From: Planctomycetota bacterium
GTDB taxonomy: Bacteria; Planctomycetota; UBA1135; UBA2386
Assembly (NCBI GenBank): GCA_016713175.1
Contig: JADJPQ010000001.1
Location: 124,001-188,000, forward strand
Direction of reading: 5' to 3'
DNA: 64,000 nt
The position numbers and the translations under genes were made by a program. Shown piece after piece: positions 45,030-53,866 of this stretch. Position 1 is the first letter of the stretch. Every line of letters starts with the position of its first letter. The notes beneath the pieces are model-generated. The model was not told where the DNA came from, ran no database searches, and was given only the letters and a program-made list of their open reading frames with translations.

Positions 45030-45800
45030 TTACCAGAGTCCACGTAGCCGCCCCCCGTCGACCGGAATGTTCGCGCCATTTATGTAGCCAGCTTCCTTGC
45101 TGCTAAGGAATGCTACGAGACTTCTGATGTCTTGGGGCTCCCCGAGCACGCCGGTTGGTACTTGGCCCACCCAATCAGCGAGATCTCTACCGGAGGATGC
45201 GACAAGGTTCAGGAGGCCATCAGTCCTAATCAGGCCGGGCAGAACGGAATTGACCGTCACTCCGTTGGCAACCATCTTGGATAGCAGTTTTGCCCAACAA
45301 GCAACTGCGCTCTTGGCAATGTATGTCGTCGAAAGCAGGGGTGATGGCTCGCGCGTCGCTGCGCCGGTGATGGCTATTACGCGGCCGAACCCCCTCCTGT
45401 TCATGCAAGGCAAGGCTATTCGCACCATCTCGTGAAAAACTAGTAACTGACTGTTCAGGGCGTCTAACAACCCGATTGCCGGTGTCTTGAGCAAGTCCGA
45501 CGCGCCATCGTGACCGCAATTCGCCACTAAAATGTCGATGGTCGCAAGATCCACCGTTGCCCGCAGGCGGCCCATGGATTCATCGACATCCCACAGGTTG
45601 GCGGCGACAGTGAGGACTACGGGAGCGCCGATCTTGAGGAGGTCAACTCGGGACCGTATTAGATCGGACTCTGTGCGCGCTATCCCGACGATCGAGCAGC
45701 CTCGGCTTGCTAGAGACTGAGCGATGCCCATGCCTATGCCGCGCGTGATGCCAGGCACTAGGGCGACGCGGCCGACAAGATCTGAGCTTGTGATGGTCAT
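45030..45800 (-). CDS. Atypical short-chain dehydrogenase/reductase, displaced catalytic Tyr
   Basis: This 256-residue protein is similar in layout to FabG-like SDRs: RVALVPGITRGIGMGIAQSL (glycine motif, with Pro for Thr), LVANCGHDG (NNAG position), FGRVIAITGAAT (Ser position is Thr), and the C-terminal GYINGANIPVDGG. The active-site motif is LSTTYIAKSAV. Aligned on the Lys, the catalytic Tyr slot holds Thr159 and the Tyr is one residue too close. Together these changes place it with the BKR-like SDR subgroup that lacks a perfect tetrad. It may bind cofactor without the usual reduction. The gene is clearly less GC-rich than its neighbours and is divergent from the patatin gene, 61 bp away. 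Confidence 0.75.
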   Translation of the reverse strand: MTITSSDLVGRVALVPGITRGIGMGIAQSLASRGCSIVGIARTESDLIRSRVDLLKIGAPVVLTVAANLWDVDESMGRLRATVDLATIDILVANCGHDGASDLLKTPAIGLLDALNSQLLVFHEMVRIALPCMNRRGFGRVIAITGAATREPSPLLSTTYIAKSAVACWAKLLSKMVANGVTVNSVLPGLIRTDGLLNLVASSGRDLADWVGQVPTGVLGEPQDIRSLVAFLSSKEAGYINGANIPVDGGRLRGLW

Positions 45801-45861
45801 CGGAGTTCGATAGAGTAGCCGGCTCTGTGGACTACTGCTAGTCAGTGCTAGGAAACCACAC

Positions 45862-48033
45862 ATGTCAACCGAGGACTTCACGGCACAGAACATCCGACCT
45901 GAAGGCCGCGATCCGCCAGGGAGTCGAGGAGTCCCGGGGTCCGAAGCTCCGCGTGCCGAAATGGGCGACTCCTCTGAACGCCTTCGAGCTTGGACTGAAA
46001 AGCTCGGGCCCGCGCTGTCAGTCGGTGAGAAAGCCGGCCAGTCAGGGCACGGAATCGGATTGGCGTTTTCGGGAGGAGGATTTCGAGCAACTCTGTTTCA
46101 TCTTGGTGTCGTGCAGGCTTTTCGAGACGCCCAATTGCTTTCAACCGTCAGAGTCATATCATCGGTTTCTGGGGGCTCGGTTCTGGCGGCCCACATGGTT
46201 CTGAATTGGGGTCGATATTGTGGTACTGACGAAGAATTTCGTTCCGTATCGGCGGAGCTTCTTGAGTTCGTCAGATCCAATCCAAGGGCGACGGTTGTCG
46301 CCCATGCTCCGCTTGCGAGCATGCTGCACGCAGCATGCAGTCTCTTGCGCTTCCTGCGATTCGAGCGAGGGGCTGGTGCGCTTGAGCGTCGTTGGCCGAC
46401 GACGAACATTCATAGAATGGCCGCCCTGTATGACAATGCGTTGTTTCGCAAAAAGACGCTGGCAGATCTCGATCCCACGATCGAGCTCAGGGCCCAGTTG
46501 CGCAGGCCCCATCTTCGTATTTTAACGTGTAATCTGACAAAGATAGGTGCAAATAGCTACTTTGACTATCAGGGTTACCATGCAGACATCACACCGGGTG
46601 ACCCTGCGGCCCCTTGCTCTCTGCTCAAGATCGGAGTCGCGGTTGCCGCGAGCTCTGCCTTTCCGTTGTTGTTTGAGCCGTTACAGGTCACTCCCGACTA
46701 TCTCAGTGTTAGGCGAGATGATATGGCACCCACGTACCAGGTGTTGACTGATGGAGGGGTGTTCGATAATCTCGGTCTTCACAGGTTGCTTGAGGACGAC
46801 CGAGTGTTGGCTTCGAAGGGACTCCCGCTGCGCCAGATTGTAGTCAGCAACGCCGGCGGTGCGCTGGATCTTGACGACAGGTCTTCGTTCCGACGTTTCG
46901 TTGGTCGGCTGGCGCGCGTCAGTGAGGTTCTCTACAAGCAGGTGGCAGAGTTGCATTCTTCTCACCTTCGCAGCGGCAGCAGGTCTATCAGTATTGACAT
47001 CAGAGACATAGTTTGCCACGCCTGGCTGCCAGATCAAGCGCAGAGAAAGCTTGAGTTTGTGCGAACTGACTTTGACAGGTTTAGCGACGCCGAAATAGCC
47101 GCGCTGATCAGTCATGGGCGAGCAGTTGGGCACTCAAGGCTGGGGTTCCCAGGATGCGTAGCGGGCGACCTGGTAAAAGCCCCTGATATCGCACCATCCG
47201 AAATGCTGGATCTGTTGGACAGGTCTAGTGGCAAGACTCTTGGTATTGTCGACATTGCCCGGCACTGGGTTGTAATCGTGTATTTGAGCATTGTTGCTGT
47301 TGGAATGTGGGGCGTGTGGAAGGTCGCCATCTCACTAGGGTCCGAAGTCCTTTGGCTAGAACATGGAGTGCAAGTCGACTCAATCAAGGAGTTCTTGGTG
47401 CCACCTCACGACGCCTTCTTTGAGGAGTCGGATGACTGCTCTAAGAACATGTACTTTGTCGGGCTAGTGAACCAGTTCACACTGACGAATCATGCGGGCT
47501 CGCTTGCTAATGCGGTGAGGAGAAAAGTAAGTATCAATTTCTTGCTATATCTGCCGCAGCGGAGATCAGACGGTGGCGCGGTTTCTCCTGGCTTGGCTAG
47601 TGAGTATGCCACCGTGTTTCGTCGCTATCGGCCCCACGGAAACGATTGGATCCCGGCCCTGAAGAAGTTCTGGAAGGAAATGGATGTCAATGGGTCCGTC
47701 TTGCAGGGGCGTGCCACAGAGCCGCCATCTGTCGAGGATATGAGACAGAACTTTCACCAGTGGTTCTACGACGACACTCCGAAAGGATGGCTTGTCGTCT
47801 TCGACATGGACTTCGAGCGACTGACAGCGAGGTCGGTCTACTGGTTCCCGTACCTGTCGCAGGCTTCGGAGATCGATCGGCCTGGCGCGCGATTGTCGCC
47901 GTCGAGCGCGCTCGGTCAAGCGGCGTTGCGTTGGTTGGATTACTTGTGCAAGGACGCAGGAACACGGCCCGCGACTCCTGCGATTGTGGACCCTTGGCGC
48001 GAAGCGATTGAGGACCTGCCAGGGCCAAAGTAA
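45862..48033 (+). CDS. Membrane-associated patatin-like phospholipase with extra C-terminal domain
   Basis: The protein has 723 residues. The patatin domain spans about 60-440: oxyanion loop GLAFSGGGFRATLFHLG (GGGFR 71-75), nucleophile Ser103 in VISSVSGGSVLAAH (the elbow is SVSGG rather than GxSGG), and catalytic Asp in LTDGGVFDNLGLHR (Asp297). A membrane helix follows at about 468-490 (HWVVIVYLSIVAVGMWGVW). The last 230 residues form an unassigned domain (NMYFVGLVNQFTLTNHAGSL, PKGWLVVFDMDFERLTARS). It should hydrolyse lipids at the inner membrane. Base composition is AT-richer than flanking genes, which suggests transfer. Membrane-attacking patatins are known effectors in bacterial defence (CapV in CBASS), but no cyclase or sensor gene is nearby. 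Confidence 0.8.
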   Translation: MSTEDFTAQNIRPEGRDPPGSRGVPGSEAPRAEMGDSSERLRAWTEKLGPALSVGEKAGQSGHGIGLAFSGGGFRATLFHLGVVQAFRDAQLLSTVRVISSVSGGSVLAAHMVLNWGRYCGTDEEFRSVSAELLEFVRSNPRATVVAHAPLASMLHAACSLLRFLRFERGAGALERRWPTTNIHRMAALYDNALFRKKTLADLDPTIELRAQLRRPHLRILTCNLTKIGANSYFDYQGYHADITPGDPAAPCSLLKIGVAVAASSAFPLLFEPLQVTPDYLSVRRDDMAPTYQVLTDGGVFDNLGLHRLLEDDRVLASKGLPLRQIVVSNAGGALDLDDRSSFRRFVGRLARVSEVLYKQVAELHSSHLRSGSRSISIDIRDIVCHAWLPDQAQRKLEFVRTDFDRFSDAEIAALISHGRAVGHSRLGFPGCVAGDLVKAPDIAPSEMLDLLDRSSGKTLGIVDIARHWVVIVYLSIVAVGMWGVWKVAISLGSEVLWLEHGVQVDSIKEFLVPPHDAFFEESDDCSKNMYFVGLVNQFTLTNHAGSLANAVRRKVSINFLLYLPQRRSDGGAVSPGLASEYATVFRRYRPHGNDWIPALKKFWKEMDVNGSVLQGRATEPPSVEDMRQNFHQWFYDDTPKGWLVVFDMDFERLTARSVYWFPYLSQASEIDRPGARLSPSSALGQAALRWLDYLCKDAGTRPATPAIVDPWREAIEDLPGPK

Positions 48034-48061
48034 GCTCGAATCGGTCAGGCATTTCGGGAGA

Positions 48062-49525
48062 CTAGAACTGATAGTAGATGAACGGATTGTGCTGGCCGCC
48101 GACGACGGCGACGAGGGCGATCACCAGCACGATCCAGGTCGCAGCCCGGGCCCACGGCTCGCCCCGATCGCTGCGGAAGAACGCGAGCGCCGCCTGTTCC
48201 TGTTCGCAGTAGCGGCGCGACCACGGCGCAAACGAGATCAGCGCGCAGGCCAGCAGCGACAACATCGCTCCGGTGTCGAACGGCACGGATGCCGCAAGTG
48301 GTGTCGTTCCCGTCGGTCCGCCGCCGAACAGCCGCACCCACATCTGACCCGCATGCGTCAGATCACTGCTGCGGAACAGCACCCACGACTGCATGACCAG
48401 AAACACCATGCCAACGCGCAACAGCGTCGCCGGCAGCCGTTCGGCCAGCCGCGACCAGAACAACCGGTCCAACGTCAAGAACACGCCCTGCCACGCGCCC
48501 CAGGCAACGAAGTGCCAGGCGGCGCCATGCCAGAGCCCAGACGCCAAGAACACGATCCACAAGTTGATCAACGTGCGCGTGGGCCCCTTCCGGTTGCCGC
48601 CGAGCGGCACGTACAGGTAGTCGCGCATGAAGTTGGACAGCGAGATGTGCCAGCGCCGCCAGAACTCGGTGAACGTGCGGGCGGTGTACGGCCGGTCGAA
48701 GTTCTCCAGGAACTCGAATCCCAGCATGCGCCCGAGGCCGATCGCCATGTCGCTGTAGCCGGAGAAGTCGAACCAGATCTGGAAGTAGTAGGCGGCGACG
48801 GCCACCCAGGCCCACGCCGTCGTCACCGTGTCGATCGGCGCCGTGTAGACCGGGTCGCACAGTGCCGCCATGCCGTTGGCGAGCACCGCCTTCTTGAACA
48901 GGCCGATCGCGAAGCGTTCGACGCCGTGCCAGAAGCGCGCGGCCGAGTGCGTGCGCGCGAGCAGTTGCTGCGCGATGTCGTGGTAGCGGACGATCGGCCC
49001 GGCGATCAGTTGCGGAAACAGCGCGACATACAGCAGATAGCCGCCCAGCGTCGGCGCCGGCGGCGCCGCGCCGCGGAACACATCGACGACGTAGCTGATC
49101 TTCTGGAAGACGAAGAAGGAGATCCCGATCGGCAGCGCAACCTGCAGCGGCGCCACCGCGTCGAGGCCGAACGCCAGCAGCAGCGAACTCGCCTGCGCGA
49201 CGAAGAATCCGGCGTACTTGAACCAGCCGAGCAGGCTGAGATTGAGCGCGAGCGAGCCCCACAACCAGGCGCGGCGCGTTCCGCCGGTGGCGCTGACGAT
49301 CCGGCGGCTGATCCACCAATCGATGGCACACGTGCCCACGAGCACGTAGACGAAGCGCGGTGCGCCGACGGCGTAGAACAACAGACTCGCCGCCAGGGCG
49401 ATGCCGTTGCGCCAGCGCTCGCCGGCCAGCCAATAGCACAGCAGCGTCGCCGGCAGGAACGCGAACAGGAAGTCGCTGGAACTGAAGACCAAGGGGCTGG
49501 TACGCGCAGGTTCGCCGCCGAGCAT
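48062..49525 (-). CDS. MBOAT-family O-acyltransferase (AlgI-like)
   Basis: This 487-residue multi-pass protein has the AlgI/DltB fingerprint: VFSSSDFLFAFLPATLLCYW near the start, WFKYAGFF, LPIGISFFVFQKISYVVDVF, FPQLIAGPIVRYHDIAQQLL, IWFDFSGYSDMAIGLGRMLG, and the catalytic-His region FWRRWHISLSNFMRDYLYVP plus GLWHGAAWHFVAWGAWQGV. These enzymes carry acetyl groups from the cytoplasm across the membrane to modify exported polysaccharide. The family usually begins near the VFSS motif, so translation may start at the TTG just before it rather than the ATG at 49525. It is divergent from the AlgX-like gene with 47 bp between, the expected functional partner. Confidence 0.92.
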   Translation of the reverse strand: MLGGEPARTSPLVFSSSDFLFAFLPATLLCYWLAGERWRNGIALAASLLFYAVGAPRFVYVLVGTCAIDWWISRRIVSATGGTRRAWLWGSLALNLSLLGWFKYAGFFVAQASSLLLAFGLDAVAPLQVALPIGISFFVFQKISYVVDVFRGAAPPAPTLGGYLLYVALFPQLIAGPIVRYHDIAQQLLARTHSAARFWHGVERFAIGLFKKAVLANGMAALCDPVYTAPIDTVTTAWAWVAVAAYYFQIWFDFSGYSDMAIGLGRMLGFEFLENFDRPYTARTFTEFWRRWHISLSNFMRDYLYVPLGGNRKGPTRTLINLWIVFLASGLWHGAAWHFVAWGAWQGVFLTLDRLFWSRLAERLPATLLRVGMVFLVMQSWVLFRSSDLTHAGQMWVRLFGGGPTGTTPLAASVPFDTGAMLSLLACALISFAPWSRRYCEQEQAALAFFRSDRGEPWARAATWIVLVIALVAVVGGQHNPFIYYQF

Positions 49526-49572
49526 GCCGCCGCGCCGCCCGATTGCCAGTAAGCTGCGCTGCGGTCGTCGCC

Positions 49573-50808
49573 ATGGGTCGCCCGTTCTTCCACTGTTGTG
49601 CGTTCGTGCTGGTGCTGTGCCTGCCGGCACTGCAGATGGCAACCGGCATGGTGCCGAGCTGGCCGCTCGGTGGCGTCGAGCGGCCGGAGCCGCCCATCCC
49701 GGTGCCGGGCTGGGCGAGCTGGCACGACGGCACGCTGCAAGAGCACTGGCGGCGTCGGTTCACCCAGCAGCTCGGTCTGCGCGACTGGCTGGTGCGCGCC
49801 GACAACCAGACGCGGATGTGGCTGCTCGGCGAGTGCAAGGGCGACGTCACGTCCGGCAGCGACGGCTGGCTCTACGCGACCGAGTATCTGCCCGGCGCGG
49901 ATCTGGCAACCGAGGCCGAGCAGCGGCGCCTGCTGCTGGCGCTGGGCAACCTGCAGCGCGTGCAGGCGCTGCTGGATGCCCGTGGCGTGACGCTGATGTT
50001 GCTGGTGTCGCCGAACAAGTGCCGTCTGGTGCCCGAGTCGCTGCCCGAACGTGCGCGCGCGGTCGTCGCCGATGGTGCGCCGACGCTGTACGAGTTCGCG
50101 CGCGACTGGCTCGACAACCACGGTGTCCGCTGGTTCGACTCGCATCGCCGGTTCACCGAGTGGCAGCGGCAGAGAGTCGACTTCCCGTTGTTCACCCGCG
50201 GTGGGGCGCATTGGAGTGCGTTCGCCGCCGCGACCATCGCCGCCGAACTGGCCGACTCGCTGCGGAGCGTCGGCGTTCCGATCCGCGCGCTCGACGTGCA
50301 GCGCGGCGAACAGCGCGTGCGCGCCGGGGCCGATGAACTCGATCTGGTCGGGATGGCCAACCTGCTCGACGAACGGCCATGGCACGAGCCGACGCCGGTG
50401 CCGATCGTCCGGCCCCGTGCCGGCGACACGACGCCGCCGATCCGGCTGCTGGTCGAGGGCACCAGCTTCTGCTGGGCGGTCCTGCCGCACCTCGCCGAGA
50501 CGGCGGCGGCTTCGCCGTTGACGTTCCTGTACTATCTGAAGCGGCGGCACGAATGGCTCGACGGGCGCGCCCAGGCGTCGGTGCCGACTTCGTGGTCGCC
50601 GGACAATCTGCCGGCTTTGCTGGCCGAACTGCTGTCCTACCGGGTGATCGTGCTCGAGATCAACGAACTGCGCCTGCCCGGAATGGGGCACGGGCTGCTG
50701 GAAGGCCTGCTGATGCTGTGTGGCGAACAGCCGCTCGCCGAACCGACGCCGGCCATGGTCGCATGGCAACGGGATTGGCAGCGGGCGCGCGCTTCGCGAC
50801 CGCGTTGA
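49573..50808 (+). CDS. AlgX/AlgJ-like SGNH-type O-acetylation protein
   Basis: This 411-residue protein has one N-terminal signal anchor (FHCCAFVLVLCLPALQ) and a periplasmic AlgX/AlgJ-type domain: GSDGWLYATEYLPG, LDARGVTLMLLVSPNKCRLV, RGGAHWSAFAAATIAAELAD and LVEGTSFCWAVLPHL. In this family a D-x-H pair and a Ser in a GDS-like motif form the esterase/transferase triad. Here the His (213) and Ser (298) remain, but the Asp two before the His is Gly211 and GDS is GTS. It should pass acetyl from the MBOAT partner to a glycan, possibly with altered activity. TAAGCT at 49550-49555 may be its -10 element. Confidence 0.8.
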   Translation: MGRPFFHCCAFVLVLCLPALQMATGMVPSWPLGGVERPEPPIPVPGWASWHDGTLQEHWRRRFTQQLGLRDWLVRADNQTRMWLLGECKGDVTSGSDGWLYATEYLPGADLATEAEQRRLLLALGNLQRVQALLDARGVTLMLLVSPNKCRLVPESLPERARAVVADGAPTLYEFARDWLDNHGVRWFDSHRRFTEWQRQRVDFPLFTRGGAHWSAFAAATIAAELADSLRSVGVPIRALDVQRGEQRVRAGADELDLVGMANLLDERPWHEPTPVPIVRPRAGDTTPPIRLLVEGTSFCWAVLPHLAETAAASPLTFLYYLKRRHEWLDGRAQASVPTSWSPDNLPALLAELLSYRVIVLEINELRLPGMGHGLLEGLLMLCGEQPLAEPTPAMVAWQRDWQRARASRPR

Positions 50809-50857
50809 TCTGTCGCGATCGGCCCGCCGGGGTAGACTTCGCCGTCGCCGCCGACTC

Positions 50858-52447
50858 ATGACCCACCAACCGACTCCACCTGCGCCTGGCGCATTCGACG
50901 GCCGCCTGCCGCCGCCCGACTTCGTCAACATCGAGACCACGAAGTTCTGCAACCTGCGCTGCCGGATGTGCGTGCAGTTCAACGACGGCACGACGGTCGC
51001 CGGCCCGCACATGGAGATCGAGGAATTCGAGCGGATCGCCGCCGAGGTGTTCCCGTTCGTCAGCCGCTGGCAGCCGAGCGTCGGCGGCGAGCCGACGATG
51101 TCGCGCGAGTTCGAACGCATGCTCGATCTGGCCGGTGCCTTCGGCGTCAAGGCCGAGATGTTCAGCAACGGCACGCTGCTCAGCGACAAGATGATCGAAC
51201 GGCTGGCGCCGAACATCGGCGCGATGACGATCTCGTTCGATGGGGCCAGCAAGGAGACGTTCGAGTTCATCCGCGAGGGGGCTGGTTACGACGACGTGCT
51301 GGCGCGCATCGAGAAGCTGATCGCCCACACGCAGAAGACCGTGCCGGCGCATCTGCAACCGGAGTTCGGCATCAACTGCACGCTGATGGAGCGCAACATC
51401 CGCGAACTGCCGGATCTGGTGCGGTTGGCGGCGCGGCTCGGCGTCGGGCACGTCAGCTGCTATCACGTGTTTCCGGTGACGCCGGAGATGAAGCGGGGTT
51501 CGTTGGTCCACCACCGCGACCTGGCCCGTCGGTGCTTGGACGAGGCGTTCGCGGCGGCGCAGCAGCTCGGTATGGCGTTGCGCGTGGAGGCGCTCGATCA
51601 GATCACCGCGACCACGGCGATGGACCCGAACGAGCCACGGGCATGGTCGTTGCGCGACGGCGTGGTGGAAGGCCTGGAAGCCCGCGAACTGGGCAGTCCG
51701 CACCGGCGATCGTGGCCCGGACTCGATCCCGTGGATCCGCAAACCGCGGTCATCGAACAGCGCCGGGCGGCGGCGCGTTCGGCGACGACGTTCCCGCCGA
51801 GTCGACCGCGGAACGCCGCACCGGCCGCCGGCGCACCGCCCGGCGAGATCTGGTGGTGCGAGTTCCTGTGGGACAAGACCTATGTGACGATCGGCGGCGA
51901 TGTGCGGCCGTGCTGCGTCGCCGGCATGCCGGTGGTGGGCAACCTGCATCGTGAATCGTTCCCGGCGCTGTGGAACAACGCCAACTACCGGGCGATGCGG
52001 CAGGGTCTCGCCGCGCGGCAACCGGTGCCGGCGTGTCGCGGCTGCATGCACATCCGGACGATCACCGATCCGGCCGAGATCGATCGGCTGCTGCAGGGCC
52101 AGCGGCCGCCGCAGCCGCACGAACTGCCGCCGCTGCCGGCGCCGCTCGACCCGCGCCGCGCGGCGCCGCAGCGCTCGGGGGAACCGCCAGTGCTCGAATG
52201 GGCGGCCGACCCGGACGCGCGCTGGTACGACGTGCAGTTCTCGCTCGACGATTTCGGTTCGATCCTGTTCTCGACCAGCGGCCCGATGGGCGGACCGGTG
52301 GTGCGGGAGAATCGCTATGCGGTGCCGAAGTGGGCCTGGCGCGATGCGCCGGTCGATCGGGCGATCCAGTATCGCGTCGTCGCCAAGCGCGCGTCTGGCG
52401 ATGCGGTGATCGCCAACGGCAGCATGCCGGCAGAGACCCGCAGCTGA
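50858..52447 (+). CDS. Radical SAM/SPASM protein with C-terminal beta-domain
   Basis: The 529-residue protein has the radical SAM cluster motif in ETTKFCNLRCRMC (Cys31, Cys35, Cys38), GGEPTMSREF, FSNGTLLSDKMIERL and AMTISFDGASKETFEFIREG. A SPASM-type iron-sulfur region follows (EFLWDKTYVTIGGDVRPCCV; NLHRESFPALWNN; PACRGCMHIR). The last 100 residues are a fibronectin-like fold (PPVLEWAADPDARWYDVQFS). SPASM enzymes modify peptides, proteins or sugars. It starts 49 bp after the AlgX-like gene on the same strand, so the modification could belong to glycan export. No short precursor-peptide gene is adjacent. Confidence 0.85.
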   Translation: MTHQPTPPAPGAFDGRLPPPDFVNIETTKFCNLRCRMCVQFNDGTTVAGPHMEIEEFERIAAEVFPFVSRWQPSVGGEPTMSREFERMLDLAGAFGVKAEMFSNGTLLSDKMIERLAPNIGAMTISFDGASKETFEFIREGAGYDDVLARIEKLIAHTQKTVPAHLQPEFGINCTLMERNIRELPDLVRLAARLGVGHVSCYHVFPVTPEMKRGSLVHHRDLARRCLDEAFAAAQQLGMALRVEALDQITATTAMDPNEPRAWSLRDGVVEGLEARELGSPHRRSWPGLDPVDPQTAVIEQRRAAARSATTFPPSRPRNAAPAAGAPPGEIWWCEFLWDKTYVTIGGDVRPCCVAGMPVVGNLHRESFPALWNNANYRAMRQGLAARQPVPACRGCMHIRTITDPAEIDRLLQGQRPPQPHELPPLPAPLDPRRAAPQRSGEPPVLEWAADPDARWYDVQFSLDDFGSILFSTSGPMGGPVVRENRYAVPKWAWRDAPVDRAIQYRVVAKRASGDAVIANGSMPAETRS

Positions 52448-52502
52448 CCGGCGGACAGCATCGGGGCTTGCTTGGGTCTGGCGCAGCATCGACCATGCTG
52501 GC

Positions 52503-52856
52503 ATGCCGGCGACAAATCCGGGCAGCTTCATCCGTTTCGTTTCCGGGCGGTGGCTCGGTTACTACGAACAGATGCGCCAGCGCTTTCCCCAAGAGCAGAC
52601 CATGGAGTTCGCCGATGGCATGGTGCGCGGCGATGGGCTCGACATGATCGGCACGTTCAAGATCGAGGGGCAGTATCGCCACGACGGCGGGATCGCGCGG
52701 GTCGGCTGGATCAAGACCTACGACGGTGGGCACAGCGTGCTCTACATGGGCACCTTCGACGGCCGTTGGATCCTCGGCGAATGGGAGCTGTCAGGGCACA
52801 CCGATGGCTTCGGCTTTGCCCCCGAGCACATTGCCCGCGTGGAGGGATCGTCGTGA
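52503..52856 (+). CDS. Small beta-rich conserved hypothetical protein
   Basis: This 117-residue soluble protein is made of beta-strands with a repeated G-x-W/Y pattern: FVSGRWLGYYEQMRQRFPQE, ADGMVRGDGLDMIGTFKIEG, ARVGWIKTYDGGHSVLYMGT, GRWILGEWELSGHTDGFGF. The pattern (W-G-YY-Q, then G-G-D-IG-F, K-Y-H-V-Y-G, G-W) looks like an eight-stranded lipocalin-like barrel. I know no function for it. Its TGA overlaps the GTG of the MoxR gene, so it is translationally coupled to the ATPase and probably works with it. Confidence 0.75.
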   Translation: MPATNPGSFIRFVSGRWLGYYEQMRQRFPQEQTMEFADGMVRGDGLDMIGTFKIEGQYRHDGGIARVGWIKTYDGGHSVLYMGTFDGRWILGEWELSGHTDGFGFAPEHIARVEGSS

Positions 52857-53866
52857 GCAAGGTGCAACGCAACGACATGGCCGGCGCGATCCCGCAACCG
52901 AGCGCGGCGCCGGCGCTGCCGATCGGCGAGCCCGTCCTCGCGGTGCTGACCGCGGCCTATCGCGCGCGCCGACCGGTGCTGCTCGAAGGGCCGACCGGCA
53001 TCGGCAAGAGCCAGATCACCGCCGAATTCGCGCAACGTGCCGGCATCGAGCATCGAGTGCTCGATTTGAGCCTGCTGGAACCGCCCGACCTCGTCGGTCT
53101 GCCGCAGTTGCGCGACGGCCGCACGCACTACGCGTTCCCGGCCGAACTGCCGACCGAGGGTTCCGGCGTGCTGATGCTGGAGGAACTCAACCGCGCCGAG
53201 ATTCCGGTGATGCAGCCGGCCCTGCAACTGCTGTCGGCCCGGCGGCTGCACGCCTATGAACTGCCGCCTGGATGGTTCTGCGTCGCCGCGATCAATCCCG
53301 AACAGGACGACTATCAGGTCAATCGGCTCGATGCGGCGCTGCGGTCGCGGTTCCTGCAGGTGGTGGTTCGCGCCGATCGACAGGAATGGCTGCGTTGGGC
53401 GGTGCGCGCCAACGTACATCCGCTGGTCCAGAGTGTCGTCGCGGCGCAACCGACGGTGTTCGAGACCTCGGCGCCGCGATCGTGGGCGTACGCCGGCGAG
53501 GTGCTCGGCAAGCTGCTGCCGGCCGAACTGGCGCAGCGCGAACTGGTGCTGGCGCTGGCGCGCGGCTTCCTGCCGATCTCGTGGGCGACGGCACTCACCG
53601 AGGCGCTCGCCGGGCTGGCGGCAACGCCGCAGCTCGATCCGACCCGGTGCTTCGCTGCCGGCGGCGAACGCTACCTGGCCGATCTGGCGGCGCCGCTGAC
53701 CAAGGCTGGGCGGACGGATGCGTTGGCGATGTTCGCGTTCCTGCTGCGGCAGTCAGTGCCGCCGCCCGACTTCCCGCTCCCGGCGTGGGAACGGCTGCTG
53801 ACGCCGCTGCCGGGCGATCTGCGGCAGCAGGTGCTCTTGGACGTGCAGCGGCGGAGCGCGCGGTGA
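52853..53866 (+). CDS. MoxR-type AAA+ ATPase
   Basis: This 337-residue AAA+ ATPase has Walker A GPTGIGKS (46-53), DLSLLEPPDLVGLPQLRDGR, Walker B GVLMLEELNRAEIPVMQPAL, sensor 1 FCVAAINPEQDDYQVNRLDA and arginine finger ALRSRF. MoxR ATPases act with VWA proteins as chaperones that load metal ions or activate complexes. The start is a GTG with GGAGG upstream, overlapping the previous stop. Its own stop overlaps the GTG of the VWA gene, so the ATPase and its partner are made in fixed proportion. Confidence 0.9.
   Translation: MSKVQRNDMAGAIPQPSAAPALPIGEPVLAVLTAAYRARRPVLLEGPTGIGKSQITAEFAQRAGIEHRVLDLSLLEPPDLVGLPQLRDGRTHYAFPAELPTEGSGVLMLEELNRAEIPVMQPALQLLSARRLHAYELPPGWFCVAAINPEQDDYQVNRLDAALRSRFLQVVVRADRQEWLRWAVRANVHPLVQSVVAAQPTVFETSAPRSWAYAGEVLGKLLPAELAQRELVLALARGFLPISWATALTEALAGLAATPQLDPTRCFAAGGERYLADLAAPLTKAGRTDALAMFAFLLRQSVPPPDFPLPAWERLLTPLPGDLRQQVLLDVQRRSAR

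Noticed and set aside
50858..52856. Radical SAM gene plus small gene as a peptide-natural-product (RiPP) cluster
   Set aside because: The 117-residue protein is a folded beta-barrel type coupled to a MoxR ATPase, not a precursor with a leader and Cys-rich or repeated core.
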